DNA of 64,000 nt, from the NCBI GenBank assembly GCA_945643635.1, contig CALZFC010000045.1:1120001-1184000 (forward strand), read 5' to 3'. Shown here piece by piece: positions 1-15,790 of the stretch (position 1 is the stretch's first letter; every line of letters starts with the position of its first letter). Position numbers and translations under genes: made by a program. The DNA is from Allodiplogaster sudhausi (lineage: Eukaryota; Nematoda; Chromadorea; Rhabditida; Diplogasteridae). The notes under the pieces were generated by a model. It was not told the DNA's origin. It searched no databases and saw nothing but the letters and a program-made list of their open reading frames with translations.

Positions 1-438
1 TCGCTCACTTCACCTGAATTCCGCTCTTTTCCCCCCTCGTCAGTGTCATCACTTCACAATGCATGTAGCGTGATCGGTGAGAGCAATTTCCGCATTCTTG
101 GTCACTCTTCATTCAAATGTGCCATTTTGTTACTATTTCCCCCTAATGGTAAGGAGTAATTTGTTATCCACATCATTAAAGGAGCTTGAAAGTCGTTAAC
201 TCCTAACACGAAATGCCGACTCATTCAAGCACCGTAGTCGTGAGCCGCGCGTTCTTGGCAATTTGCCAAGATCCTTGCCTCGAAACATTTTCTATTAAAA
301 CATGCGTTTGATTGGGCGATTTCAAATTGGCGGTTTGAGTAAATTGAATTTTTGCTGATGCTTTCGCAAGCTCCATCCGGACATATTCACAGAATCATCC
401 TTATAGCAAAAAAATTGAGTTTTTGCCTCCTTTAAGCA
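1..438. promoter_or_regulatory. 5' flank of the first carboxylesterase gene
   Basis: No coding exon is recognised here. A perfect NFI/CTF-type palindrome, TTGGC-N5-GCCAA, lies at 255-269, about 170 bp upstream of the start codon. No clear TATA box is seen. The next gene upstream is outside the window. Regulatory meaning is inferred from the motif alone. Confidence 0.3.
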
Positions 439-4165
<3,727 letters not shown>

Positions 4166-5740
4166 GGGAAGATTAAAGATGCCGTAATGTAAAGTAAGCC
4201 TGTAAAGTAAGCTAATGTAAGCCTCGTGGCTCATTGTAATGGGTTCATACGAAATATCGTAGAAGAATAAAATAAGAAATATTCTGTTTTAAATGTGTGC
4301 AAGTGCAATATTTGTATATCTACATACAACAAGAGTTCATTAAATAAATGACGGATATTTGGAAACCTGAATCAGTGTGTACACTTCCAGTATGCAAAGT
4401 TCTCTACCCGGCAAGTTTCAAAAGGTAGTAATTTTCATTGCGTTAAGTGCCTCTCTTCTATGTTCTCATTGCTACTGCACTCTTCATCTCCATTGAACTT
4501 CGCTATATACGAATGGCATGGGAGCCAGCCTGTTAAGAAAAAAACCTCCCAATGTTTTGGTTGCGCGTATCGATATGGATGCTTCCGAGCACGAGTCCAA
4601 CCGACTACATTTCTGCCCGCCAAATTATCCTTTTGGAATGGCGCGAATTTCGAATCTTTTTCTCTTTCATATCCGCAGATCTTCCTTCCATCTTTCATTT
4701 GCGAGGGTCGGTGTCGTTTTGATCTTAACTGAGAATTCAAAAGGGCGTGAGATGTAAACAAATATACTTTAAAGCCCCAATTAAAATGAGTGTTAATTTG
4801 ATCTGGAGAGATTTTTTTTCCACTTGCAATCGAAGTTTCTAGATCACCGTGACCAAATAGGATAAAAAATATCATTTATTTGCAGGAGGCCTTTTTAAAG
4901 ACCTTGCCTTAGTCCAGCATCTGATTTATTCGGTGTTTTACCGATAACCTTTGGGGGGATTGGGTTTGATGAACACGAGTCGCCCAAGCCGGGGATGTCA
5001 GTACCTGGCCTCGTCTTTCCTTTAATTTTTTCATAATGCCACATGTCATTTCTCATCGTTGGTTGTGCCGGGCTCTCCTTAGCCAGTGTGAGTGAATCCC
5101 CCGCATTCTCCTGCCTAACCAGCAGTTGATTACGTTTAGTCCTAATTGTTGGCAGTGATGCTGCGGCTCGAGAAGCTAAATCTTGAAAACAGTATCCCTT
5201 CCCTCGTCTTCTACATACTAGTATAGCCGTGTATCTCCATCATTCTCCTGCGATAACAACAATATGAAATGCAATATGGAATACAATAACAACGTCTTTT
5301 AATTACAATTAAACTTTCTGCAATTAATGTTTTTTTTCCTTTTTTCTTTCCTTTTGTCTGAAAATTATCTATCTCTTTGTTGTGTTGATTTTATTCGAAT
5401 TCGAAGAACGATAGCCGAACTCAATTTTTTTTATTGTTACATCAAAATATTTTGAATGAAGAGAGAGTATAGACTATAGTAAAGCATATGGGAAAGGATG
5501 AGGGGGACGTGAAGGTGTGTGGCGGAAACGTCAATTGAGGAAATTGAAATGGCGGAGCTTTTCAGCGTGCGCTTTCGGTTTTCTTCACGTGAAGAAAGTG
5601 CTGCTTAATATAAGAAACTTTTACCTTCTGAAAAAAAACAAGTCGAAGTTATTTAAACTTCAAAAAGTCTTCTCTTCGAAAACATCAGCATCTTCGTTGC
5701 GAGTTCAACAAATCAGAAGAATTTCCCAAAAAAAAAAGAA
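4166..5740. other. Intergenic between two convergent genes
   Basis: It holds the 3' UTR and poly(A) signal of the esterase and the 3' flank of the minus-strand modular gene. Open frames here, such as the minus-strand frame at 4435-4875, show no recognisable domain, splice logic or conservation. Nothing else is supported. Confidence 0.5.
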
Positions 5741-8700
5741 TTATTTTGATACCGTATCTTCAGACGCTGGCGTTGTCGGAATAGGAGGAGCAGTGGAAGT
5801 TGAATGGTCGCCAGCAGCCGCTTGGTATGCGAACATTTCCATGGTGTCAACGAACTTGAGGAGTTCATCCCTAGCTTCATCCGACAAGTGAAGCTGGCCA
5901 AGCTAATGAGGGAAATGGTGGTGTAAAACAAAGTGCGAATAGTTTTTTTTTCATAAGAATTTTTATTTATTTAAATTGTTGAAGGAGGGGACATAATAAA
6001 TTCTTTAATTACTTAACTTATAGGCATTTTCAGTTCAAATGGTAGTGGTCGAAATGAACATGCCTTTTGTTCAAGTTCATCTGTAGAATCTTCCGCATTG
6101 CTAATGATGTGATGCACAAATGAGATGAATTCTTGAAGTTCAGGAGAAAGTTCGTTGGATCGAACAGATATCTTCAAAGAGTCTGTAAGCTGTATGAAAA
6201 GAAACAGAGTTCTTAAAAATAGGATTTTTTTTTCGGTTTCCTCTAACCTCATGCAAAACCTTCTCCATCCACAGTTCCAGCTTGATGATAACCTCCACAC
6301 TATCGGCCTAAACCATAGAAATAGAGTCTTCCCCGGAATGGAATAAGTATAAATTTTTTGTTAAGGAAGGAAAGAAAGTGTGGACATGCCGTGTCTTCCT
6401 GGCTCTCTACGTATTCCATGATGCCGAGCACTCGCTCCTTCGCATTCTTTCGCGGCTCAGTCAGCTTGTGGATTACGGACATAGCGTGGGTGAGGGATTC
6501 CTCATTGTCGAAGAGACGTATCATGACGGTATTTAGGAACGAACCACGCACGAGGGCGAAAGCGTTCAAGTTTGTCACGATCTCCTGTGTCCAAATATTT
6601 ATTTCTCAAACTATGCTCTATTGCATAAATTGACTCGTTCAGTTATGGGATAGGTTCAATATTTTATGGATTCCACTTGAATACTAGAGAACGAGAAGGT
6701 GCAACCTGCGTATAAGCCCTATATTCCTAGAAGGAATTCGATACCAGTCGTTTCTGTTATTGAACTGTTTCCTATAAATGAACCGTTTCTGGCGACGCCG
6801 TCTTCGAATCGTCATTCATCGTCGAAGTCAAAAGAGTTCGACGAATGGTATATTCCATCAATTCAGCGAGGTCTTTGAGTCGTGGAGAATTGCTGATCGG
6901 CCACCTTGTGAGCTTGCGAAGCTAAATTTTATGAACCGTAATTATTTCCAAATGAGTGGGAGGGGGGGGGGGTGTCTAAGCAAAGTTAAGGAGTATGAAA
7001 TATGAACTCTAAATGGAAAATGAACTTTTCGCCTTGCCTGCTGATGAACGTCTTCTTTTGTGTTTTGCGGGTTCCGAAGGGTGTCTATGATACTGTCGAT
7101 AAATTGAATCTCCGCAGTCGGAAGTTCCATTACTTTCTTCACCATCTTAACACTTGCAAATTGGTTGACATGCAGTTATTTATTTTCAAAATTAAGAAAA
7201 GCAAAGTTCTCCAAGTGTTCCCACATCATATCACTTTTGATTAAATAAATAGCTAAAATAACCTGGCTGAAGACTGTCTCCAGATAGCCTTTGACCTTTT
7301 TGAGCACAACCATAACAAATCCCTTAAAGGCGATGATACTTCAAAATAATCTTTTTTCTGCAATCTATGTCAAATTATTTTTTTCGAAAAAAAAAAAAAG
7401 TTCGGCAAACTCTGTCGTAGTCTTCCAAGCTCGCGATGAACGCGTCGAGATTTCTAGCCCGTTTACGACCGGAGAGCTCGGGAGCAGCGAGATGGCCAAG
7501 GATGACGCCGGCGGTGATTCTGTCACGGGGGCTGGAGAAGAGCTTCTCGATGATTGCTACCGAGTCGAACAGGTCCATAAATGCGACGGCGTTGATGAAT
7601 GTGAAGGGAAGCTGCAAAGGACGAGATCCTTCTCATCTTCAAATAGAACCGAAGTGTTTTATGAATAAGGTTAGCTGTCCTATTTTGATACTATTTTCAT
7701 ATTTAGGTGGTATTCCTTCCAAATCAATAAGTACAGGAGTGAAAGTGAAGAAGATTAGAATGATTGCGCACCTCCGCGGCCGGCGGGACAGGCCAAAGAT
7801 TCTCTTCATCTTGGTCAATTGCCGTTCCAGTAGTCACCTTAAATTTAAAAAAAAAAGAAAGTTAGCAGTCTACCATTGCGGCGAAGAATAGAACAAGCCT
7901 TTGCTTTCTCTGTGGTTGAAGGCGGAGAAGAAGAGGAAGCTGCATGCAAGTCTTCAACAGATTTCAAGACCGCTTCCTCGATGCGATGAGCGAACTGTCC
8001 CATCTCAATGAGATCCGTAGCAGGCAAGGCGATACTCAGTTTCTTGATCTGGAAAGAGACGTGATAGGATAATTCGTTCGAGAGAGTACATTTTGAACTA
8101 AATAATCATTTCAGAGATTGATGTAAGCAAATGATCACCTTTTCTGAGAGTTCATTGACGGTTAATCCCCGTGGATCCACCAGATTTGCATGAATATCTC
8201 GAACGAGCTGAAGCTCTTCCTCCGAGAGATTCTTCGACAGCTCTGTTGCCTGAAAGTCAAATGTTCCCTTTAAATTCTGCTGAATCTAATCATCTTCAAA
8301 AGCTATTTTGTCAATCAATCAATCAACGCTTTATTTCAACGGGTTAATGGATTCCGTGGAGTGCCATGAGTCTTCGCCATTCTTGGGGATTTGATGGAGA
8401 TGATGGAGGAAGTTGGCACCAAGGATCTTGGTAAAGTCGTCCCGCCATTTCGTAGCCGGCCTACCTCGCTTCCGCTTAGGTCCACGTGGATATCACTCGC
8501 TGCGACACGTAGAAGCCAACGCCCCCGCACGGTTGCTGAGTCGGCCGGTGTGGAAGAATGAGCTCCCCTCATGAAATCTTATTGCACCTTCGAGCGGACG
8601 GCGAACTTCGGAGAGACCGAAAATGTCTGCCTTGATGTTGCTGATGTCGTGGAGGAAGGCGTCTTCGCAAGATTGGTCGATAAGGGATAGGACATTTAAT

Positions 8701-10049
8701 GTCACCAAAAAGAAGTAGACCATGGTTTGGGGCTACACTGCACGGGGCCGAAGTACGGCTTGCAACGGAATCCAGAAAGATGATGAAGAGAGAGAGAGCG
8801 AAATGGAAAGAAACAGCCCGCTATCAATGCATCAAAGCTATTTTGACTTGCCTTATAATAGAGTTCCGCCATCCAGATGCCCACTTTCTCAAGGACAGAC
8901 TTCAGGGAGTGCGTATCCTTAATAATAATATATAAGAATATTAAAAAGAGAGTGTACATACATATGTATGCCCTAAGAGGGAAAACATCAATAATTGTAT
9001 GCATAATTCTCGTAATCCCAGTAGTTTTTCTGTGTGGAAATGCGCAAACATATTATCTTCAAATACGATTTCATTTGAAGACTAGCAGTGTCATTTCTGG
9101 AAGAGATGTACGCGACGAACAGTTCCATCCTTTCATTGGCATTCAGTTTCCAAGATCCGAAAATGGAGGACAGCTCAAGGGCAAGGGAGAGCTCGCTTGG
9201 CTCTTTGAAGAGGAGATGCATTAAACGGATACGGAATGGTTCTTGGACTTCTGCGAACGCGTTGAGGAAGAGGACTGGGAACTGGAAATAGGAAAGTTTT
9301 GCTATATAATGTACCTGTATCCCGCAAGGAAGTTGTTGTTCGAATATTTAACATTTATATGCCCATCTTACATTTTTAAATTATTTGGTTCATAGAGGTT
9401 TTTTGTTTGTGAATTTTCTCGAGTTTTCAAGGCATTCGGGGGAGAAGCAAAAACGAGTAAGCAATCGATATTTTGTATTAAAAATGAAAATTTTCGGTGT
9501 TCTCTTTATTCTTTTACTCAAAAGTAAATATCCCTACTGTGCTCAGGCGGGCTGATTGGCCTAGGGACAAGTGGCGTCGCTTATCAGCATGATCAACTAG
9601 CCCCTTCACTCGCTCGGGGGGGGGGGTACCTCCAGAATTGGTGGTTGGCATTGCGGGATAAGCTCTGCCTAATCTTCGTCTGCGACTTCTACGAAATCGC
9701 CGGTGCCCATCGATCGCCAACTTCCATGTGATAGAACCCCGGTGGATTCCATCAGTACATTAGCCCGATAAGTGAATAAACAGGAACAGTAACCACGGCT
9801 GCCGAAGAAGTGCTTTCCGATTCAGGAATAATCTGGTTGGTCGCTGGATCGTAGTAGATCACATTGTCGTGTACAGCCTTTTTAAGAAAAAAAGGGGAAG
9901 TTAATTTAATGAATCTATGGATTGAAAAGAGAGTGTTAAATCGACTATATTTATGGTTATTTAGGCTAATAAGAATAGAATCCAACTTGTTGTGGATGAG
10001 CGGAGACGTAAAAAGGCCAGAGAGCGAGAAGAACGAAGACCACCCGCAT
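5741..10049 (-). CDS. Secreted helical protein with three tandem four-exon modules (SXP/RAL-2-like, novel)
   Basis: Exons, all joining in phase 0: 10049-9987 (signal peptide MRVVFVLLALWPFYVSA), 9877 to about 9790 (acidic linker), 9281-9087, 8917-8852, 8249-8139, 8048-7899, 7837-7772 (linker), 7611-7411, 7322-7263, 7145-7038, 6921-6784, 6584-6390, 6307-6248, 6189-6064, 5902-5741 (stop TAA). Each module has a 65-67-residue exon containing L/I-N-A-F/V-A, a 20-22-residue helical exon, a 36-42-residue exon and a longer final exon. The last two resemble the helix pair of the nematode SXP/RAL-2 (DUF148) group: LSEEELQ..., LT.NEL.E.I.KL. Donors at 9086, 8851, 7898, 7037, 6389 and 6063 are GC. The linker exon can also read through to a TGA at 9752, which would give a separate 62-residue peptide. 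I favour one long secreted protein because the linker contains phase-0 donors and no other start is seen for the modules. Function unknown. Confidence 0.55.
8311..8725 (-). mobile_element. Internally deleted RTE-type non-LTR retrotransposon
   Basis: It lies in an intron of the modular gene, in the same orientation. The 5' part reads as the start of an APE-type endonuclease (TLNVLSL, then IKADIFGLSEVRRP and FFHTG), with one frameshift near 8520. It is followed directly by the extreme C-terminus of an RTE reverse-transcriptase ORF (KRGRPATKWRDDF). The reverse transcriptase is missing. The 3' end runs into a short TTGA/TGAT tandem tail at 8311-8327, typical of RTE insertions. It is a dead, non-autonomous derivative. 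The 5' boundary is approximate. Confidence 0.7.
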
Positions 10050-12065
10050 CTTTTAAATATATATTCATTTTTTGATGATTTTCACAATAACTAGTGTAAT
10101 ATAGCTTAAAAATAGATCTTCTTTCTACGCAGTTCTAAAGAGATAAACTAGAGCATGATCAAAGGCAGCAGAGCTTCTTATGGCAGCTTATGCTTTCTTT
10201 TCTCTAGTGCGCCTCTTTATATAATGTCAGGTGGTTTTCATGATTCATTTAATTTAATTTCTGCGATTCTCAGACTCACCTTTTCGCTTCTCTTCTCTCT
10301 GTTTGCTTGAATCGTGGGCAAGAGAATCTATTGAAAGAAGACAAAATAAACTCCAATTTTTGCCGGAATGCCCGAAATAATAATGGATTTTGTTGGCACC
10401 ATTTTTAGTACATACCGGGTGTAATATAAGTGCATTTGGAGCTTCATGGAATGCATGTACATATGTATTTTATGGCAGTGATATATGTAGGTTGACGAGT
10501 GAGAAGAGAGATAGTCCGTAATCTGATGATAAATAATCTCACAACATGTGAAAACTGATTTAAAAAATCAAGAAAACAAGTTAAAGAAATAGATCGAAAC
10601 TAATAGGTATTCATTGGTATTTTGCAGATAAAACGGCATATTTACGGAATTTGGAGATAGAATTACATTGAACAGCAGATTCAGGCAGACTATTCCGAAT
10701 ACGAACAACTCTAAATGAATATCAAATTTGAATCCCTAAATAGGAAAAAAATTTAATACGAGTAAAGACCCTTGTCATTATTATTAATCGTGTGTTGTTG
10801 TATTAGAAAAGGTGGTTTTGCATAACACATTCCATTATTCAACACATTGTTTATTGAGCTGGAGGCTTTATGACATGAAGATTTTGTTGGCTTTATGGCA
10901 TGAAGATATGTAATGCATGATCAGGAAAGCATTAGATGGTCGCCTGCTCTCAGGGATGCTGGAAAATGTCAAGCACAAGAGCAATGCGATCGAAGAGAAG
11001 GAAGACGAGATGCTCGGGAGGCTCGCCCCGCTCAAGAATCGAACGAAAATTAAATATGTCAGTATGATGCATTTATACATGCCTGAGAAGGTGCTGGGTC
11101 GTTTTCTTCCGGATCTACCTGTTTATCAGTGAATACATGATTTCGGTTGGAGCCCGTTCCCACTCTTGCGGGAAAGTAATGTAAACGAATTAACAGGATC
11201 ACATCAACACAAGTTATACAAGTTTATTCCACATTCGATCACATCAGTTAGATAAAAATGAAAGAAATACGAATATTATCATACTCTCGCACCTCCTTCG
11301 GAAACGAGAGTGCGATGAGTGGGAAGAGGACGAGTAGAATGAAGACGACCGCATCTTCTTGCTTTTGTCCTTCAAATGTTAGATTGCATACTGTATATAA
11401 TATTTATGATTTATCGAGGAATCAATTATGCATCAGAAGCATCTTAATCATTCATATAACACAGATAAAGCGTCTATAAGGAAACTAATTGTAAGTGATA
11501 AACATGAAAAAGTGCATTAATGAAGAACACTTTGACGCTTGAGCGCGTCTCCTTTGCCATCTGATTGACTGTTCTTTTCCGTTTTGGTTGTCTTCTCTCT
11601 CAATCCGAACGAAAAAAAGAAAGAAAAAAATGCGATGCATAGACATAACATACAAAGTCTGCCAATGTTGGAAAGAAGGAACACTCTCTTTGTGATTAAA
11701 CTTCTCAAAGGTGGTTCCCTTGGGAGCCCAGTTTGCCGCTGCCATAAACATGGCTGGCGCTAGAAATACCAGCATCGGAGGCAGCCGAAGTAACGGCTGC
11801 CCTAGTGGAATATCACATCAGAAGTTGCTCATTTTGCCTGCATGATTTCGTCCTCTCTATGTAATACTTTACATTATACATAGATCAGGAAGAGTATCAC
11901 ATCATCACTCTTCAATTGCAAGTCGTTTACGAATGAATTCAACGCAATTATTTCAGTGAAAAGGGAAAATTTAAAATTTAACTTTTTTCGGATCTAGCTC
12001 ATGATATTGTGGTCCGAAAGCAACAACATATTCTCAATACAGCACCCAGAATTCTTTGTCAGTTA
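9880..12065. repeat. Segmental duplication, copy 1
   Basis: Homologous to 18250-20772 across non-coding and coding sequence. Shared blocks include the region around the signal-peptide exon (9960-10060 against 18310-18400), long AT-rich spacers (10140-10900 against 18490-19440) and the secreted-peptide gene (10917-11354 against 19455-20254). The shared part ends near 12065/20772, just after a matching stretch that begins GTGGTCCGAAAG. The copies differ by many substitutions and indels, so the event is not recent. Confidence 0.8.
10926..11354 (-). pseudogene. Broken copy of the small secreted helical gene
   Basis: Homologue of the intact gene at 19470-20254. A 1-base deletion just after the ATG (11354) throws the signal peptide out of frame. 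The second exon has a small deletion and an in-frame stop. The exon equivalent to 19775-19858 is missing. The last exon has a premature TGA. All parts keep the order of the intact gene, so this is a decayed duplicate and not a different gene. The opposite strand also has an open frame here, but it lacks any splice or signal-peptide support. Confidence 0.75.
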
Positions 12066-13071
12066 AAGTGACTTCGTGGGCTGGGATGAGACAATATGAA
12101 TACAACAGCGCTTTTTGCGTGGCTGGCGTTTGTAAAGTGAGACAGGTCGCTATTGAATGGAGTTACGCTCATTTAAACTGTAGAAACGATTTATCGGTGG
12201 CTTCGGGTTGTTGTGCGTTTGGAAGAGGACTCGGGGTGATATCCTTATCGTTATCTCGAATCGACTATTCTGCCAGTCGACCATTCCTTCCACGGCTGGC
12301 AGTTGTCCCGCCCCTGATTCGGGGCGGGCTCTCCTGTGCTATGACAGAATATTTTTGGAATATCAGGGTATACTGTAGACAACCTTGAGAAATACATTTT
12401 TTCTAAAAATGTTTTTGGGAAGCCATTTAGGCCCATTAAAGAAATTGGGAACAAAACATACTTTTATTCCCTTTCGTTTTACAGTGAGGCATGGTCGAGT
12501 CTCTCAGATTGGCTCTCTTAAGTGCAGGCGATAGAAAGGACAGGGCTTAACAACTAGGAACTACAAAGAGAAACGGGAAGCAGAAAGAGAAAGATACATA
12601 CATATCATAGGATCTCTTACAATATGAACGACAAAGACAACAAGTGTTAATGGCAATTGATTTTATCCGCTTCACATAACGTTCAGCGGCAGAAGGGTTT
12701 GATTGAATTGAGAAGGGCATGGGTAGAACAGACGGAGATAAAGATGACGGGGCTTGCATCACGGTTCGACAGAGCCAGGCGAATTGGTTGGTGATATATT
12801 AAAATTGTGATGTATACATTTATATTATAATTCAGGATGGAATGTACAATCAAGATATGTCATGCCGTTGATAACGAGCAAGAAGGATAGGGACAGTTGG
12901 ACAGGGGGGAGTGAGAGCATGAGAGATATAGAGAATGAGAGAGAAAGATATAAAGAGATAGAGAGAGAGAGAGAGAGAGAAAGAAAACATTTAGAACACT
13001 TCAGACCCAACCGTACCCATTGGAGACTACATTATTCCTCAGTCGATACAATAACCCTTATGTAACCAAAT
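11355..13071. other. Intergenic, with GC hairpin and GA repeat
   Basis: The first part (to about 12065) is the end of segmental duplication copy 1. At about 12307-12328 there is a perfect inverted repeat, CCCGCCCC and GGGGCGGG with a 6-base loop. A GA microsatellite lies at about 12957-12980. I see no supported gene. The open frames at 12056-12388 (+) and 12251-12454 (-) have no recognisable content. Confidence 0.5.
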
Positions 13072-15790
13072 TCAATTAAACATCCCGGATACGATGGCAT
13101 AAAAGAGTCCTGCCGGGTAGTTCATCATGCATGGATGAGTTCTCTTTATTGACTTCTTCGTGTTGGCAACGCATAAGATACGCGCAAGCAGTTCAAGAGG
13201 CGCTACTCCTTCGTTCATCTGAAATTTAAAAAAAGAACCCAGGAAAGGTCCCTGTAGAAAGTTGGGGGAAATCTGAAGAGAGAGAGAGAAAATGGTTATC
13301 TATAACTTAACATATAAATATTTACTTATTTACTTATAATAAAAAAATTCAATTAAAAAATTTAAAACTGACACAATCTCTCTCCATTCCTGTCCTTGTC
13401 CGTTCAGTCTCACTGCTCGCTGCTTGCCCGAATCGATGCACTCCTCCGTCATCATCATCTTCCACTCTTCTCCATAAAGCATCGTAAGCGTGACGGATAT
13501 TGGGCGCGATGGCAGCTGAAAAAAGGTAAGTTCAAACGCGTATGATAAGACAAAGTGCATGTTAAATTTTTGTTATTAAAATATTTATTTAGGGCGCACA
13601 TTTCAGCGGTTATATTCTTTAGAATAAAAAAAACTATTTAAAAAGTGCAAATTCTTACATGCCATAGCGGTATGTTGATTCTGTAGATGCGCGTGTACAC
13701 AAAGCAATCGAACACATCAATCACGTACGCGCTCGAAACTGCCACTCTGTAAATTACATTGTAAGTAAAAAAGGCTTCTTTTTTTCTACATGGTCCATAC
13801 AAAATTTTTAATTAAAGGGAAAGTTGAAGGAGAAATATACAAACTGTAATCATATGGAAATTGTTGCAGGAGAAATGCTTGAGATTTTTTCTTTATAAAA
13901 ATATGACAAAAAGTGAAAAATAAAATGACTTTTGCTTGCCATCCGACACAATAGAGTACTTCGGATTTTCATGTAGCAGTCCGGTTGATTGTATGCACTG
14001 AGTCTGTAAATAAAATTAACTAAAAAAATTTTTTTTTTAGCCATTCCTGATTCACCAACGACAATTTGTGAATCAGCCGATTCCAAGCTACAAAAAATTC
14101 AGTCAAAAAAGAAAGCAGAATTTTTCTTTCACTCTCTCTCTCTATCAGTCTTTCTCTCTCTCGTTCTTCCGATCTCTTTATTTCTCTCTGTCTCTTTCCA
14201 ACCTTAATCTCGCAAGCATCTCTCCGCTCAACGTTGAGTATGACACGACGAAAGATAATGAAGTAGTGTCCATTGTCATGATAGAGTACATTGATGACTA
14301 GAGGAGTCACTCCATCCGGATCAATTCCCAGTGCGAATATATCGTAGCAACCTGGCGATAGGTGGCTCGACCTGCGACCTGAAGATGCTGATTATGGGAT
14401 GCACGCGAGTTTCTAGCTGTTCAGCAGTTACAGTAACCCCAATACAGTATTCTTAAGTCACCTATTGCCAAGCGAATAGTTGACCAAATGTTTCCTTTAT
14501 GGCCTCATTGGTGAAACAATTCAATCAATCGATAATAGTCAACAACCTGCATTGTACTGCATGACTTGGAGTTCAGTGGATTCTCGGTCTAGTCTGGTGT
14601 CCACCTTGAGAAGACGCTTCTTGGAATCATTCAAGATGTAGAAGGCAGGTGCAGAGGCAGAGGTAGTCAGAAGGCATGGAGCATTGGTTGACCCGGTCCA
14701 ACCGAGGGGGAGGTGAGAAGAGACAGAAAAATATAGATGAAGATAGGGAGAAAGAAAAAGATAAACAACATAGGCTAGAAGTATATAGAATGCCGAATTT
14801 GGTAAGCCAATTTTTTTAATACTAAAGAACTTCTGTAATTTATAAGCCTCTCAAATATTTGAGCGTTTTAAACATGTTATATGTATATAATTGAAAGTGT
14901 TTGAGTCATTATTTGTTTTACAAAGAGAAACAGCAAAGTAGCTTTTTTTTTTAGACCGAACCTATTTCATGACAGCTCGTCGGCGCGCTAGATCCTGCGG
15001 AGTCTCCTCCGGGTTGCATTGGCAGCAATTTGAGAGTAGCCTCCTCGTCCGGATTCGAGTCGTCCTCTTCGATGAGTACGAAGAGCGTGTCGTTGGCAGC
15101 CAAGAGAGTGCGGCGGTGGTGGGAGGACGGCAGAGGCAGGCAGCAGGAGGACTTCGAGTAGAAGAAGGGTTGCTTCATCCTTGCTATTAAGCATTAATCC
15201 GGAAATAATAATGATGCTTAAAATAGCAATTGCTGTGTCCTTGCGTAGAAGGAACAGCGGGCGAATGACGAGGCGGATGTTATTATTTTGAAGTTTATTA
15301 GGAGAGATATCCACAACGGAACATTGGGGGGAGAGAAGTGATGAACCAACGAAATGAATGACCGACCACTTTCTGACTAGCAGGTCGCTTATAATATCTA
15401 TCTCTGTATCAAAGAGGAGCGAGTGACCTCGAACAAGGCAGTGCCAAAGGTTACGATTCAAACGAGAGAGGCGACTCTACTGCTAACTACACGGCTATTC
15501 AAACCTGCTCATCCAAAATCACGCTGACACGCAGTTCCTTGAAATGACCGCAATGCGTGCGTATATTTGCTTGACCCAATTGGCCACCGTGGCATGGTAT
15601 ATTTTAGCAACTGACAAAAAGCTTTTCTCTGGATAGCCGACAGCTGCGCAGTCGTGTCAGTCTGTAGCAGAGATGTCAACGACAACTTTTCAGGGCTCCG
15701 AGCCGGGAAGGGCGCAATATGTTGGGCGCCGACCCGCAGGAAGCCCGATAAGCACACAATGCAAGCAAGCAGAACGACTGGTGGCAATGT
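13072..15790 (-). CDS. LicD/fukutin-like protein (5' end unresolved)
   Basis: Phase-consistent 3' exons: 14378-14203, 14003-13930, 13746-13659, 13515-13375, 13218-13072 (stop TGA). An upstream exon ends at 14547 with a matching phase. Its acceptor, and exons around 15180-14955, 15590-15510 and 15720, are not cleanly joined. The family call rests on two segments. The C-terminal one has a YRINIPLW stretch followed by a TMLYGEEW motif, like the conserved end of LicD/fukutin proteins (aliphatic, Leu, Tyr-Gly, any two, Trp). The other is an Asp-rich FDTEIDI near 15400, in the place of the family's D-x-D-x-D/I motif. Known members are Golgi phosphotransferases acting on glycans. A hydrophobic stretch near 15720-15780 could be a signal or anchor, but no in-frame ATG is seen, so a further 5' exon (perhaps near 16100-16230) is likely. 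Confidence 0.5.

Noticed and set aside
4435..4875. 146-codon minus-strand open frame
   Set aside because: No recognisable motif, no splice support, and overlapping frames on the other strand of similar length.
9514..9720. Minus-strand Arg-rich frame as a 5' exon of the modular gene
   Set aside because: Very basic low-complexity translation, poly(G) tract inside, and no acceptor/donor pair in phase with the flanking exons.
10917..11132. Plus-strand frame starting MIRKALDGRLLSGML, also present at 19455
   Set aside because: It is open in both duplicates and looks helical, but it mirrors the minus-strand last exon codon for codon. Only the minus strand has a signal-peptide exon and phase-consistent introns.
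12307..12328. Perfect GC-rich hairpin as a transcription terminator
   Set aside because: Rho-independent terminators are bacterial; there is no poly(T) and the context is eukaryotic. Kept only as an inverted repeat.
14547..14700. Cadherin-like LDRE motif (KVDTRLDRE)
   Set aside because: A single short resemblance with no calcium-binding motifs; the neighbouring phase-linked exons fit the LicD/fukutin pattern better.
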